From Anaerotignum sp. (lineage in GTDB: Bacteria; Bacillota; Clostridia; Lachnospirales; Anaerotignaceae), in assembly GCA_017523325.1 (NCBI GenBank), contig JAFWWO010000017.1, positions 32,134 to 96,133 of the forward strand: a DNA stretch of 64,000 nucleotides, in the 5' to 3' direction. Positions 26,833 to 36,192 of the stretch are shown here, piece after piece (position 1 is the first letter of the stretch; every line of letters starts with the position of its first letter). The notes under the pieces were generated by a model. That model did not search any database. It was not told the origin of the DNA and was given only the letters and a program-made list of their open reading frames with translations. The position numbers and the translations under genes were made by a program.

Positions 26833-27720
26833 TTATTCCATGTTTTGTATCTGCTCTCTGATTTTCTCGATTTCACTTTTCAGCTCAATGGTCGCCTTTA
26901 CAATCTGTATATCATTGGCCTTGGAGGCAATGGTATTGGATTCCCGGTTCATTTCCTGCACCAGAAAATCCAGCTTTCTGCCTACCTGCCCGCCTTTTTC
27001 CAATATATCCCTCAGCTGTACCAAATGGCTTTCCAGACGGGTAACCTCCTCATCGACACAGCCCTTATCCGCAAACACAGCGACCTCTGTGGCAATCCGC
27101 TGGGGATCAACTTCCACGCCCCCCATTAAATCCTTCAAGCGGTTTTGCAGCTTTTCCTGATATTCCACCACCACAAGGGGAGAGCGTTCCTTCACCTCCG
27201 CCACAAGGGCTTTGATGCGTTCGCCTTTCAAGAGAATATCCTTTTTCAGGTTTTCCCCCTCCATTTCCCGCATGGAAACGAACCGTTCCAAAGCCTCTTC
27301 CAGTGCGGGAGAAAGAGCCTCCCAAATGACAGCCTCCTCCTGCTGTGCTTTTTCTACGGTAATGACATCGGGGAATCTGGCCACCAGCTCCAGCTCTCTG
27401 CCTTGGGTCAAGCCCAGTTTTTCCTGCAACCGCCGCAGCTTTTCCAGATATGCCGCCGCCAATACCTCGTTCAGCTTAACGTCCATATCCGCCGCTGAAA
27501 ATGTTTCAAAGCTGATATACACATCGGTTTTCCCACGGAACACCTTCTGCATGATTCTTTTTTTAATTTTATCCTCTAAGCCGGCCAACGTGCGGGGCAG
27601 CTTAATGGTCATATCATTATAACGATGGTTTACGGATTTCATCTCCACCGTAAACTTCCGTTCCTCTGCGATATATTCCCCCCGACCATAGCCGGTCATG
27701 CTTTTTACGCTTTCGCTCAT
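26833..27720 (-). CDS. YicC/YloC-family endoribonuclease
   Basis: 295 residues. The N-terminus carries the family hallmark MTGYGRGEY, with VEMKSVNHRYND shortly after. The C-terminal half (DUF1732) has the conserved GRKLDFLVQEMNRE and NTIASKA. The family acts as an endoribonuclease in E. coli. It is the first gene after the promoter at 27764-27792, with AAAGGA as the ribosome binding site, and heads the leftward run remA-gmk-rpoZ. Confidence 0.95.
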   Translation of the reverse strand: MSESVKSMTGYGRGEYIAEERKFTVEMKSVNHRYNDMTIKLPRTLAGLEDKIKKRIMQKVFRGKTDVYISFETFSAADMDVKLNEVLAAAYLEKLRRLQEKLGLTQGRELELVARFPDVITVEKAQQEEAVIWEALSPALEEALERFVSMREMEGENLKKDILLKGERIKALVAEVKERSPLVVVEYQEKLQNRLKDLMGGVEVDPQRIATEVAVFADKGCVDEEVTRLESHLVQLRDILEKGGQVGRKLDFLVQEMNRESNTIASKANDIQIVKATIELKSEIEKIREQIQNME

Positions 27721-27763
27721 TTGTCCGATTCCTTTCCAAAATCTGTCTTTTCAAAACCATTAT

Positions 27764-27792
27764 ATTATAACGGAGGGGGTATAAAAACGCAA
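27764..27792 (-). promoter_or_regulatory. Promoter of the yicC-remA-gmk-rpoZ run
   Basis: TTGCGT (27787-27792) and TATAAT (27764-27769) on the minus strand, 17 bases apart. Transcription should start near 27757, about 37 bases before the yicC ATG. Confidence 0.7.
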
Positions 27793-27888
27793 CAGAAACC
27801 CCAAATTGTATCCATTATTTTTAATCTGATTTTAATCTTTCTCCCCTTTCTGTATTCGGAGAAAAAAGATGCATTTCCCGCCATTCTA

Positions 27889-27897
27889 TGCTAGAAT
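27889..27897 (+). promoter_or_regulatory. Possible extended -10 promoter for rqcH
   Basis: TGCTAGAAT matches an extended -10 element (TGn plus TAGAAT), about 40 bases before the rqcH start. No good -35 is seen 17 bases upstream. It is divergent from the yicC promoter. Confidence 0.4.
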
Positions 27898-27937
27898 ATA
27901 AAGTTAGTCAGAACGAATGAAAAAAGGAGGCCTTGCT

Positions 27938-29704
27938 ATGGCTTTAGACGGCATTACCACAGCTGCCATTATATCCGAATTAAAGACCGCTCTTTTGGGC
28001 GGGCGTATTGATAAAATCCACCAGCCATTGGGGGACGAAATCCGCTTTAGCGTTCGGGGATTGGGTACACCGAAAAAAGTTTTGGTATCCGCCAATTCCG
28101 GTCACCCCCGCATCCACCTGACGGAAAGTGTACGGGAAAACCCCATGACCGCCCCATTATTTTGTATGGTGCTGCGGAAATATATCGCCGGCGGGAAAAT
28201 TGTAGATATTATCCAGCCGGAGTTTGAGCGTATCGTCATTCTAAAAATAGAATCCGCCAACGAAATGGGCGATATTACCACAAAAAGCCTGATTTTGGAG
28301 ATTATGGGCAAGCACAGCAATCTGATATTAACCGATGAAAACGGGAAAATACTGGATTCCATCAAGCGAATTACCCATGAAAAAAGCTCCGTGCGGGAGG
28401 TTTTGCCCGGCAAGGAATATGTTTTTCCGCCTTCCCAAAATAAGAAAAATCCCCTTTTGGCAGAAAAAAACGATTTTCTGTCTGCATTGCATTTGCAGGA
28501 GGGCAGACGATTGCAGGAGTTTCTTTATCAGACGTATACGGGCATCAGCCCCCTGATGGCGGGCGAAGTATGCTCCCGCGCCTATTTATCCGCCTCCGAC
28601 GCCTGTCAGGAAACGACTTTGGAGGAAGGAGAACGCCTTTTTGCCGCCTTTTCTCAAATGATGGAGGAAATACAGCGGGAAGCCTTTCTGCCCGCCATCT
28701 ATTACCAAAAGGACACCCAACGCATCGTGGATTTTTCCGTGCTGGAAATGACCCAATTCGCCTCTATGCAGGCTAAGGCATACCCCACCGTTTCCGCCCT
28801 ATTGGAAGGCTTCTATCAGGAGCGGGACAACGCCTTCCATATTCGGCAAAAGGCCCATGACCTGCGGCGGCTGGTAATGACCAATATTGAGCGATGCATC
28901 AAGAAAAAGGAAATCCAGCTGAAAACCCTGCGGGAAACCAAAAATATGGATATTTGGAAGAAAAAAGGGGAGCTGCTTACGGCAAATATTTACGCCGTGA
29001 AACAGGGTATGACTACCTTCCGCACCGTGGATTTTTATGACGAAAACATGGAGGAAATTGAAATTGCCTTAGACCCCCTCAAAACCCCTGCGGAAAATGC
29101 CCAGAAATATTTCAGCAAATACAACAAGGCAAAGCGTACCCTTGCCGCACTGGAAATTCAGCAAAAACAAAACGATGAGGAACTGGCGTATCTGGAAAGT
29201 GTACTGAACGCACTGGATAACGCCAAGGACGATGCCGACCTTTCCGAAATCCGAACGGAACTGGCGGAAAGCGGCTTTTTACGGCGGCAGGTGCAGAAAA
29301 AAGGAAGCTCCCGCCCTAAAAAGGCAAAGCCCCTGCATTTCATCTCCTCCGACGGGTACGACATTTTTGTGGGCAAAAGCAATCTGCAAAATGACGAGTT
29401 GACCCTGCGGACGGCAGAAAGCACCGATATTTGGCTGCACACAAAGGAAATCCCCGGCTCCCATGTGATTATCCGCACCAACGGCACAGGAGAAGCACCG
29501 GATACTACGCTGGAAGAGGCGGCGAATTTAGCGGCGTTTTTCAGCAAGGCAAAAAACAGCAGTATGGTGCCTGTGGATTATACTTTGCGGAAAAATGTCA
29601 AAAAACCCAACGGCGCCAAGCCCGGTATGGTCATTTATCTCACCAACCGTACCATTTATATCACCCCCGACGAAAATCGGGTGAACCAAATGAAAACAGA
29701 GTAG
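27938..29704 (+). CDS. rqcH: Rqc2 homologue RqcH (NFACT / FbpA-like)
   Basis: 588 residues. In B. subtilis RqcH binds stalled 50S subunits and adds alanine tails that mark nascent chains for degradation. The NFACT-N start (MALDGITTAAIISELKTALL), a long charged middle with coiled-coil character, and the C-terminal NFACT-R domain (DGYDIFVGKSN, STDIWLHTKEIPGSHVII in part) are all present. Older annotation calls this family fibronectin-binding protein. The start is ATG 27938, seven bases after AGGAGG, not the ATG 21 bases earlier. The MATE gene follows after 14 bases. Confidence 0.93.
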   Translation: MALDGITTAAIISELKTALLGGRIDKIHQPLGDEIRFSVRGLGTPKKVLVSANSGHPRIHLTESVRENPMTAPLFCMVLRKYIAGGKIVDIIQPEFERIVILKIESANEMGDITTKSLILEIMGKHSNLILTDENGKILDSIKRITHEKSSVREVLPGKEYVFPPSQNKKNPLLAEKNDFLSALHLQEGRRLQEFLYQTYTGISPLMAGEVCSRAYLSASDACQETTLEEGERLFAAFSQMMEEIQREAFLPAIYYQKDTQRIVDFSVLEMTQFASMQAKAYPTVSALLEGFYQERDNAFHIRQKAHDLRRLVMTNIERCIKKKEIQLKTLRETKNMDIWKKKGELLTANIYAVKQGMTTFRTVDFYDENMEEIEIALDPLKTPAENAQKYFSKYNKAKRTLAALEIQQKQNDEELAYLESVLNALDNAKDDADLSEIRTELAESGFLRRQVQKKGSSRPKKAKPLHFISSDGYDIFVGKSNLQNDELTLRTAESTDIWLHTKEIPGSHVIIRTNGTGEAPDTTLEEAANLAAFFSKAKNSSMVPVDYTLRKNVKKPNGAKPGMVIYLTNRTIYITPDENRVNQMKTE

Positions 29705-29718
29705 CGCGAGGTTATTTT

Positions 29719-31047
29719 ATGGAGAATTCGATTGCAAAAAACTTCACATTACCCTCTTTAATCGGCTTTACCCTGCCCACCATCATGATGCTGGTGTTTA
29801 TCGCCACCTATACCATTGTGGACGGTATTTTTATCTCCCGTTTTGTAGGTACCGCCGCCCTTTCCGCCATCAATATTGTATTCCCTCTTATCAATGTCCT
29901 GACAGGCATTGGGATTATGCTGGACACCGGCGGCTCTGCCATTATTGGACGGCGACTGGGAGAAGGCAAAGCCGAAGAGGCACGCAGGGATTTTACCCTT
30001 ATCGCCCTTTTTGCCATAGGTACAGGCGTTTTGCTTTCCCTTCTTTGCACGATATTTATTTCGCCCCTTTCCCGCTTTCTGGGGGCAGATGCACATTTAC
30101 TGCCCTATTGCGTGGATTACGGCAGGATTTTAATGGGCTTTTGCTCTATTTCCGTGGTGCAGGTATTGTTCCAAACCCTTTTCATTACCGCCGGAAAGCC
30201 CCACTTCGGGCTTTGGCTCAACGTCCTGTCCGGCGTAGCGAATATTGTGTTTGACTATATTTTTATCGTCCTTTGCGATATGGGGATTGCAGGCGCCGCT
30301 TGGGGAACCGTAACCGGTTTTTTGGTGGGCGGGATACCGCCTTTGGTTTATTTCGCCAAGCCCAGAGCCTCCCTATATTTTGTAAAAACACAATGGAACA
30401 GGGGCACCATACTGCATACCCTGCTCAACGGTTCTTCGGAAATGGTGACCTCCACCGCCATGGCAGTCACCACATTCCTCTTTAATTTAACCATGATGCG
30501 GCTTTTGGGCGAGGACGGCGTGGCCGCCATTACCATCGCATTATATGCCCAGTTTTTATTCAGTGCTGCCTATTTGGGTTTTGCCAACGGCGTGGCACCC
30601 GTATTCAGCTATAATTACGGCAATCGGAATACGGCACAGCTCAAACGGCTCTTTCGTATGTGCATCGGTATCATACTGGTTTCCTCTTTGGTAGGGTTCA
30701 GCTTTTCTTATATCGTCGCTACGCCTACCATTGCCATTTTTACGCCGAAGGACAGCAGTACATACACCATCACCCTCCACGGTTATTTGATTTTCGTCTG
30801 GAATTTTTTGTTTGCCGGCATCAATATTTTTGCCTCGTCTTTCTTTACTGCCCTTTCCAACGGGAAGGTATCGGCGCTGATTTCTTTCCTGCGCACTTTC
30901 GTTTTTGTAGCGGGAAGCATACTGCTTCTGCCCGAATTTTTGGAAATCAACGGCATCTGGCTTGCCATACCCGTTGCAGAAGCACTGACGGTTGCAGTGG
31001 CAGTTTTTTGCCTCCTCCGTTATCGGAAGGTCTATCATTATTTCTGA
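29719..31047 (+). CDS. MATE-family multidrug efflux transporter
   Basis: 442 residues, the family length, with about twelve hydrophobic segments in two similar halves. Early signatures are GFTLPTIMMLVFIATYTIVDG (first helices) and GTAALSAINIVFPL, followed by GSAIIGRRLGEGK in the first cytoplasmic loop. The family exports cationic drugs using Na+ or H+ gradients. The frame is open for 96 codons upstream, but that part lies inside rqcH. I start at ATG 29719, where GCGAGG is a weak ribosome binding site. Confidence 0.93.
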   Translation: MENSIAKNFTLPSLIGFTLPTIMMLVFIATYTIVDGIFISRFVGTAALSAINIVFPLINVLTGIGIMLDTGGSAIIGRRLGEGKAEEARRDFTLIALFAIGTGVLLSLLCTIFISPLSRFLGADAHLLPYCVDYGRILMGFCSISVVQVLFQTLFITAGKPHFGLWLNVLSGVANIVFDYIFIVLCDMGIAGAAWGTVTGFLVGGIPPLVYFAKPRASLYFVKTQWNRGTILHTLLNGSSEMVTSTAMAVTTFLFNLTMMRLLGEDGVAAITIALYAQFLFSAAYLGFANGVAPVFSYNYGNRNTAQLKRLFRMCIGIILVSSLVGFSFSYIVATPTIAIFTPKDSSTYTITLHGYLIFVWNFLFAGINIFASSFFTALSNGKVSALISFLRTFVFVAGSILLLPEFLEINGIWLAIPVAEALTVAVAVFCLLRYRKVYHYF

Positions 31048-31060
31048 AAGGAGCATCGTC

Positions 31061-31762
31061 ATGAAAAAAACGCTTCGCTATGCCATAAAACATAGTTCTC
31101 CCATATTCATCAGCTTCATTCCGGTTGCCCTTGCCTACGGCGTGCTGATGCAAAATGCGGGCTACAATTTTATTTGGACGGGAGCATGCAGTCTTTTTGT
31201 GCTGGCCGGCTCCCTGCAATATCTCATGATGACATTTTTCGCCGGCGGCGTTTCCCTGATTACCGTGGCCGTTATGGCACTGCTTTTGAACAGCCGCCAT
31301 ATATTCTACGGGCTATCTTTCATTGAAAAATTCCGTTCCTTCGGGCCTTGGAAATATTTCCTGATTTATTCCCTGACCGACGAGAATTATTCCCTCCATT
31401 GCTCCCACGATTTTCCGGAAGGCATCAACGAAAAATGGGCCTATATCCTGACAGCGGCTTTGACCGTTGCCTATTGGGTAATACTCAGTATTTTAGGGGC
31501 ACTCATCGGCACCGTTATCCCCTTTGACACCACGGGAATCGACTTCGCTTTGACGGCACTTTTCATCGTCATTCTCATTGAACAAATCAAGACCGCTGAC
31601 AACAGACTGCCTGCATGGATCGGGGGCATTTCCAGCATCGTTTGTATCCTGATATTCGGTGCGGCCAATTTCATACTGCCTGCCCTTGTGATTACCGTTG
31701 CCCTACTGTCCATACTCCGCAGCCGCATTGAGCCAAAAACAGAACGGGAGGGAATGAAATGA
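31061..31762 (+). CDS. azlC: Branched-chain amino acid exporter subunit AzlC
   Basis: 233 residues. The large subunit of the AzlCD exporter (BrnFE type). SFIPVALAYGVLMQNAGYNF (in part), FVLAGSLQYLMM and NSRHIFYGLSF are family signatures. About six to seven membrane segments. ATG 31061 follows AAGGAG by seven bases. Its end overlaps azlD by ATGA, showing the two are one unit. Confidence 0.94.
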   Translation: MKKTLRYAIKHSSPIFISFIPVALAYGVLMQNAGYNFIWTGACSLFVLAGSLQYLMMTFFAGGVSLITVAVMALLLNSRHIFYGLSFIEKFRSFGPWKYFLIYSLTDENYSLHCSHDFPEGINEKWAYILTAALTVAYWVILSILGALIGTVIPFDTTGIDFALTALFIVILIEQIKTADNRLPAWIGGISSIVCILIFGAANFILPALVITVALLSILRSRIEPKTEREGMK

Positions 31763-32088
31763 CGCTTTCCATCATGCAATCCATTCTGATTATCGCCATC
31801 TGTGCCGGCTGTACCTTTTTGGAACGGGCATTTCCCTTTCTGGTTTTCCGCGGCAATGAGTTACCCGATGTCATCAAATATCTGGGAAAGGCACTGCCTA
31901 TGGCCATTATGGCAACACTGGTGGTCTATTGCCTAAAGGATACCACATTTACAGCGCCCTCCGCCTTCGCCCCGCAGCTCATGGCCGCCGCCATCACAGC
32001 GCTGCTGCATATTTGGCGGAGGAACACCATGCTGAGCATTTTCGGCGGTACTATCGTCTATATGCTTCTGGTGCAAGCCGTATTCTGA
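31759..32088 (+). CDS. azlD: Branched-chain amino acid exporter subunit AzlD
   Basis: 109 residues, about four membrane segments. The small partner of AzlC. The conserved ERAFPFLVFRG and LGKALPMAIMATLVVYCL stretches are seen. The ATG overlaps the azlC stop, and a strong terminator follows at 32101-32138. Confidence 0.94.
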   Translation: MTLSIMQSILIIAICAGCTFLERAFPFLVFRGNELPDVIKYLGKALPMAIMATLVVYCLKDTTFTAPSAFAPQLMAAAITALLHIWRRNTMLSIFGGTIVYMLLVQAVF

Positions 32089-32100
32089 TGCGCACATAAA

Positions 32101-32138
32101 AAACGCAGTCTGAGGTTTTGCTCAAACTGCGTTTTTTT
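32101..32138. terminator. Bidirectional terminator between azlD and the 60-residue gene
   Basis: AAACGCAGT pairs with ACTGCGTTT, with an inner TGAG/CTCA pairing, and T/A runs on both sides. It serves azlD on the plus strand and the convergent small gene on the minus strand. Confidence 0.85.
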
Positions 32139-32139
32139 G

Positions 32140-32322
32140 TTACATTGCCAAAGCCATATCCGTCCAGGATACCACGCCTTCCGTGGCGGTATCCAATGCG
32201 CCCCAAGGGTCAATGGCCTGTTTTGTTTCGGGGCTGATGGGTGGTACTGCTTTTTGGGGGTGACAATTTTTCATCTGCGGCACGCCGGCCGCAATCAAAA
32301 CCATTTTGATTCTTCGTTTCAA
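32140..32322 (-). CDS. Small protein of unknown function (60 residues)
   Basis: TTG start (32320-32322) with AAAGGAG nine bases upstream, and a terminator right after the stop, so expression signals exist at both ends. The N-terminus is basic and hydrophobic (MKRRIKMVLIAAG). The rest has no strong hydrophobicity, one Cys (KNCHPQKAVPP) and a Trp-containing tail (DPWGAL, SWTDM). The short hydrophobic start is too brief for a clear signal peptide. I recognise no family. Confidence 0.55.
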   Translation of the reverse strand: MKRRIKMVLIAAGVPQMKNCHPQKAVPPISPETKQAIDPWGALDTATEGVVSWTDMALAM

Positions 32323-32427
32323 CTCTATCAGCTCCTTTCTCTAGCCTTTACATAGAGTATAAACGAAATATATGTTGTTTTTATGACGCTTTCCGCACAA
32401 ATTTCTTAATTTCTGCGAAAAAATGTC

Positions 32428-32805
32428 TTAAGAACACTTCTCCCAAAAAGGGGCGAAAAACACTTCCAGCGCCGCCTTCCCTTGGGCAAAGCCCTCCGGT
32501 GCTTCGCTATGCCCCATGGCATGAATCTCCCGCCGATTTGTATAGGTTACATGAAGCACCCACGAATTGCCGCTGCACATACCCAAATCCAACCGGCAAA
32601 AGCCATTCCAATCCGAAATATGATTGTTTTGAATGACCCTTTCCAATTCCGCTAAATCGGCTTCTGTTATGTCACAACGACCCTGCCTTCTTTCCCCATC
32701 AAACTGCTCCAGCCAAAGCCCCTGCCCCTTTTCGCAGCGGAACCATTCCATTCGACCGCCGGTATCCCCGTAACGAAAGGAAAAGCTTTCTATATTTTCT
32801 GCCAT
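32428..32805 (-). CDS. Hypothetical cytoplasmic protein (125 residues)
   Basis: ATG 32805 follows AAAGGAG by seven bases; the open frame upstream overlaps the rny terminator and is not used. The protein starts MAENIESFSFRYGDTGGRM, is rich in Trp, Phe and Gly, and has Cys residues in WNGFCRLDLGMCSG. Predicted beta-rich, no membrane segment. It looks like a small stand-alone unknown found sporadically in Clostridia. No function can be assigned. Confidence 0.75.
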   Translation of the reverse strand: MAENIESFSFRYGDTGGRMEWFRCEKGQGLWLEQFDGERRQGRCDITEADLAELERVIQNNHISDWNGFCRLDLGMCSGNSWVLHVTYTNRREIHAMGHSEAPEGFAQGKAALEVFFAPFWEKCS

Positions 32806-32827
32806 GTCGTATCTCCTTTCTCCATAG

Positions 32828-32860
32828 AAAAAGCCGCCCACCCCAAAGGATAGACGGCTC
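32828..32860 (-). terminator. Terminator after rny
   Basis: On the minus strand GCCGTCTATCC pairs with GGGTGGGCGGC over 11 positions (several G-U), followed by five T, 20 bases past the rny stop. Confidence 0.8.
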
Positions 32861-32880
32861 ATTTTGCTCAGGTGTTAAAA

Positions 32881-34440
32881 TTATTTTGCATATTCCACGG
32901 CTCTGGTTTCTCGAATCAGATTTACCTTAATCTGACCCGGATATTCCAGCTCCTCCTCAATCTTCTTAGCGATTTCTCTCGCCAGAAGTGTCATACCCTC
33001 GTCTGTTACATCTTCGGGTACTATCACAATCCGCAATTCACGTCCTGCCTGAATGGCGAATGATTTTTCAACGCCCTTGAAGCCGTCAGCAATTTCTTCC
33101 AGCTTCTGCAATCTCTTAATGTAGGATTCCAAGGTTTCCCTTCTTGCGCCCGGTCTTGCGGCGGAAATGGCATCTGCCGCCTGTACCAAAATCGCTACAA
33201 TGCTCTCCGGCTCCACATCTCCATGGTGAGCCTCCACGGCATTGATAACAATATGGTTTTCTTTATAACGCTTCAGCAGCCCTACACCAAGGCTGACATG
33301 AGAACCTTCCATTTCATGATCCACGCTCTTACCGATATCATGGAGCAGACCGGCACGCTTTGCCAGCGTCACATCTACGCCCAATTCCGCAGCCATCAGT
33401 CCTGCTAAATGCGCTACCTCGATAGAGTGTTTCAAAACATTCTGGCCATAGCTGGTACGATATTTCAGCTTACCCAGCAGCTTTATCAGTTCAGGGTGCA
33501 GCCCATTGACACCGGTGTCAAAGGTTGCCGCTTCGCCTTCGTCCCTGATGATAACGTCCACTTCTTTTCTGGCCTTTTCCACCATCTCCTCAATACGAGA
33601 AGGATGGACACGACCGTCCACGATGAGTTTTTCCAAAGCCAATCTTGCAATTTCCCGACGCACCGGATCAAAGCCGGAAAGAATCACTGCCTCCGGTGTA
33701 TCGTCGATAATCAGATCGATTCCTGTCAATGTTTCCAACGCACGGATATTTCTGCCCTCACGACCGATGATACGTCCCTTCATCTCATCATTGGGCAGCT
33801 GCACAACGGAAACCGTCGTTTCTGCCACATGATCCACCGCACAGCGCTGTATGGCATTGGCAACGATTTCTTTGGATCGTTTGTCCGCCTCCATCTTCGC
33901 TTTGCTCTCCACTTCCTTGATAAGCAATGCTGCTTCATGCTTAACGTCGTTTTCCACCTCGGCAAGAATATATTTCTTTGCTTCTTCTGTGGTTAATCCG
34001 GAAATACGCTCCAATTCCTGAAGCTGCTTTTCCCGAAGCCGTTTCGCTTCTTCTTTTTGCCGCTCCATCTCCTCCAGCTTTTTGGTCATATGCTCCTCTT
34101 TTTTCTCTAAAGCTTCGACCTTTTTGTCCAGAGCTTCTTCCTTCTGGAACAGACGTCTTTCCGTACTTTGAAGTTCGCTTCTTCTGTCGCGCACTTCTTT
34201 TTCCAATTCATTTTTTGTTCTGATACTGTCTTCTTTAGCCTCCAGAAGGATTTCCTTCTGCTTGGCCTCTGCCTGCTTTACCGTATCTTCGATAATTTTC
34301 TTGGCTCTCTCTTCCGCTACACCGATTTTGGCCTCCGCAACTCTTTTACGGTATAAAACACCAATGGCAGCACCTATAAGAGCACCCACAAGCACCCCGA
34401 TGACAGCACAGATAATACTTATCAGATCTATGAAAAACAC
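32881..34440 (-). CDS. rny: Ribonuclease Y
   Basis: 519 residues. The membrane-anchored endonuclease that starts mRNA decay in Firmicutes. In order: an N-terminal membrane helix (about 5-28), a long coiled coil rich in Glu, Lys and Gln (about 35-200), a KH domain with [15 protein letters not shown], and an HD domain with [12 protein letters not shown]. The usual size is about 520. The apparent GTG start at 34440 directly abuts GGGGAG, too close for normal spacing; no other ordinary start lies nearby. Confidence 0.96.
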   Translation of the reverse strand: MFFIDLISIICAVIGVLVGALIGAAIGVLYRKRVAEAKIGVAEERAKKIIEDTVKQAEAKQKEILLEAKEDSIRTKNELEKEVRDRRSELQSTERRLFQKEEALDKKVEALEKKEEHMTKKLEEMERQKEEAKRLREKQLQELERISGLTTEEAKKYILAEVENDVKHEAALLIKEVESKAKMEADKRSKEIVANAIQRCAVDHVAETTVSVVQLPNDEMKGRIIGREGRNIRALETLTGIDLIIDDTPEAVILSGFDPVRREIARLALEKLIVDGRVHPSRIEEMVEKARKEVDVIIRDEGEAATFDTGVNGLHPELIKLLGKLKYRTSYGQNVLKHSIEVAHLAGLMAAELGVDVTLAKRAGLLHDIGKSVDHEMEGSHVSLGVGLLKRYKENHIVINAVEAHHGDVEPESIVAILVQAADAISAARPGARRETLESYIKRLQKLEEIADGFKGVEKSFAIQAGRELRIVIVPEDVTDEGMTLLAREIAKKIEEELEYPGQIKVNLIRETRAVEYAK

Positions 34441-34578
34441 CTCCCCTTATTCATTTTTCAAAGTACACTTTATTTTTTCACATACCAGTAAGTAGCATCA
34501 AAAAATGCTGTTATTATTTTATTACTTTTTCACAGGCCTGTCAAGAAACAATTCACTCCGTTAAAGCGTTCTGGACGC

Positions 34579-34627
34579 AAAAAAATGCCCCCAAATCACC
34601 CTATTTACAGATATTTCAGGGACATTT
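34579..34627 (-). terminator. Likely terminator after rng
   Basis: On the minus strand AATGTCCC pairs with GGGGGCATT across a loop of about 30 bases, followed by seven T. It lies about 25 bases past the rng stop. Confidence 0.55.
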
Positions 34628-34651
34628 TCACCACCGGAAAATATTATAAAT

Positions 34652-36085
34652 TTATGCCTTCTGCTTTTCTATCTCAAAATGCCCAAATTCCATCGGTGCC
34701 GGCTCTAACACGACTTTACCGCCATAATTTTCCTCCAGCTTTTTCAGATAGACCTCCTCCTTGCCCGCAAAGGCAGAAAGGAGCCTACTATCTGCTCGTA
34801 CCGTAATTTTCTGATAAATGGTATTGGCAAAAATACTCTCCGCCTGCCTACGCATTTTCGTCACCGTCCATTCAATAGACGGCAACCGCCCTGTCCCCTC
34901 GCAGGCACGGCATTTTGTCGTCATCTGCCGTTTTAGGGAAGGACGGGTCTTTTTGCGGGTCACCTGCATCAAGCCCAGCTCTGTCATGCCTACTACCAGC
35001 GTTTTAATACGGTCTTTTTTCACTGCCGCCTCCAGCGTACGGGTCACCTCTTTTTGTGCCTCCGCCGACGCCATATCGATAAAATCAATGATGATAATAC
35101 CGGAAAGATTTCTAAGGCGCATCTGCTTTGCCGCTTCCTCCGCCGCTTCCAGGTTGGTTCGCAAAATGGTCTTTTGCAAATCCCCCCGTCCGGCTGCCTT
35201 GCCCGTATTCACATCAATCACCACGCAGGCCTCTGTTTCCTCAATCACCAGAAAGCCTCCGCTTTTGAGCCAAACTCGCTCCTCCAGTGCTTTTTCGCTC
35301 TGGCTCTCCAAAAAATATGCCTCGAACATAGGCAGCTTTTCTCCGTAATAACGCAGGGCAGGCTGTCCCTCACCACCAAAATCCCCTGTTTGACACAATT
35401 CCTCATAAGCCTGTTCGTCGTTAAGCACAAATTCCGCCACATCAGCGGCATAAAAATCTCTGACCGCCCGCTTTACAGGATGGGTTTCCTGCAGCAACAA
35501 CGCCGGCGGCAACAAAAACTGCCCCTGATCCAGCTTGTCCCATTTTTTCCTTAAGGCATTGATTTCCTTTTCGTACTCCTCTCGTCCCTTTCCGGCACCG
35601 TTGGTACGAACAATGACGCCACAGCCTTCCGGCAACAGTTCCGCTATTATCCCTCGAATCCGTTCCCGCTCCGCAGAATCCGTAATCTTGCGGGAAATGC
35701 CGATTTCTCCTTTCTCCGTGGGCAAAAGCACCAAAAATTTACCGGGGAAAGAAAACCGATCCGTCAATACGGCGCCCTTCTCCCCCACGGCATCTTTTTC
35801 TACCTGCAAAACCAATGTATCGCCTGTCTTGGGGCGGGCGGCGTTTTTCCCCTCATCGGAAACCGCCCTGACATTCCCATAATAAAAATAACCGTTTTTG
35901 CCTGTGCCGATATCCACAAAGGCCGCCTGCAAATTGGGCATGACATTGGCAACTCGTCCGGCGTAAATATTCCCCACCAGACTTTCCTCCCGCTTACTTT
36001 CGTAATATAATTCCTGTAATTTACCATCCTCTGCCAATGCAATTCTTGTCAAATCCGCAGAAACATCTATGAAAACCCGTTTCAA
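34652..36085 (-). CDS. rng: Ribonuclease E/G
   Basis: 477 residues. An S1-like domain near the N-terminus (SLVGNIYAGRVANVMPNL, FVDIGTGKNGYF) is followed by the catalytic DNase I-like domain with the metal-binding aspartates in VVIDVNTGKAAG and IIIDFIDM. The zinc-link motif is KCRACEGTGR. This is the short RNase G form, lacking the long degradosome scaffold of RNase E. Acts in rRNA maturation and mRNA decay. In Clostridia it often lies beside sporulation M23/M50 genes and rplU; here only the M23 neighbour is present. Confidence 0.95.
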   Translation of the reverse strand: MKRVFIDVSADLTRIALAEDGKLQELYYESKREESLVGNIYAGRVANVMPNLQAAFVDIGTGKNGYFYYGNVRAVSDEGKNAARPKTGDTLVLQVEKDAVGEKGAVLTDRFSFPGKFLVLLPTEKGEIGISRKITDSAERERIRGIIAELLPEGCGVIVRTNGAGKGREEYEKEINALRKKWDKLDQGQFLLPPALLLQETHPVKRAVRDFYAADVAEFVLNDEQAYEELCQTGDFGGEGQPALRYYGEKLPMFEAYFLESQSEKALEERVWLKSGGFLVIEETEACVVIDVNTGKAAGRGDLQKTILRTNLEAAEEAAKQMRLRNLSGIIIIDFIDMASAEAQKEVTRTLEAAVKKDRIKTLVVGMTELGLMQVTRKKTRPSLKRQMTTKCRACEGTGRLPSIEWTVTKMRRQAESIFANTIYQKITVRADSRLLSAFAGKEEVYLKKLEENYGGKVVLEPAPMEFGHFEIEKQKA

Positions 36086-36192
36086 TATAATCCCTCATTC
36101 TATACCGCTTCTTTTCCTGCAACCGTTTTTTGCCATGCCTGAATGACTTATCATTATTATAAGCACTTTCCGCCCCATTTGTCATGGTTTTT

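Noticed and set aside
29431..29718. Upstream extension of the MATE transporter by 96 residues
   Set aside because: The extra part lies inside rqcH in another frame and is not membrane-like; MATE proteins begin as the ATG at 29719 predicts.
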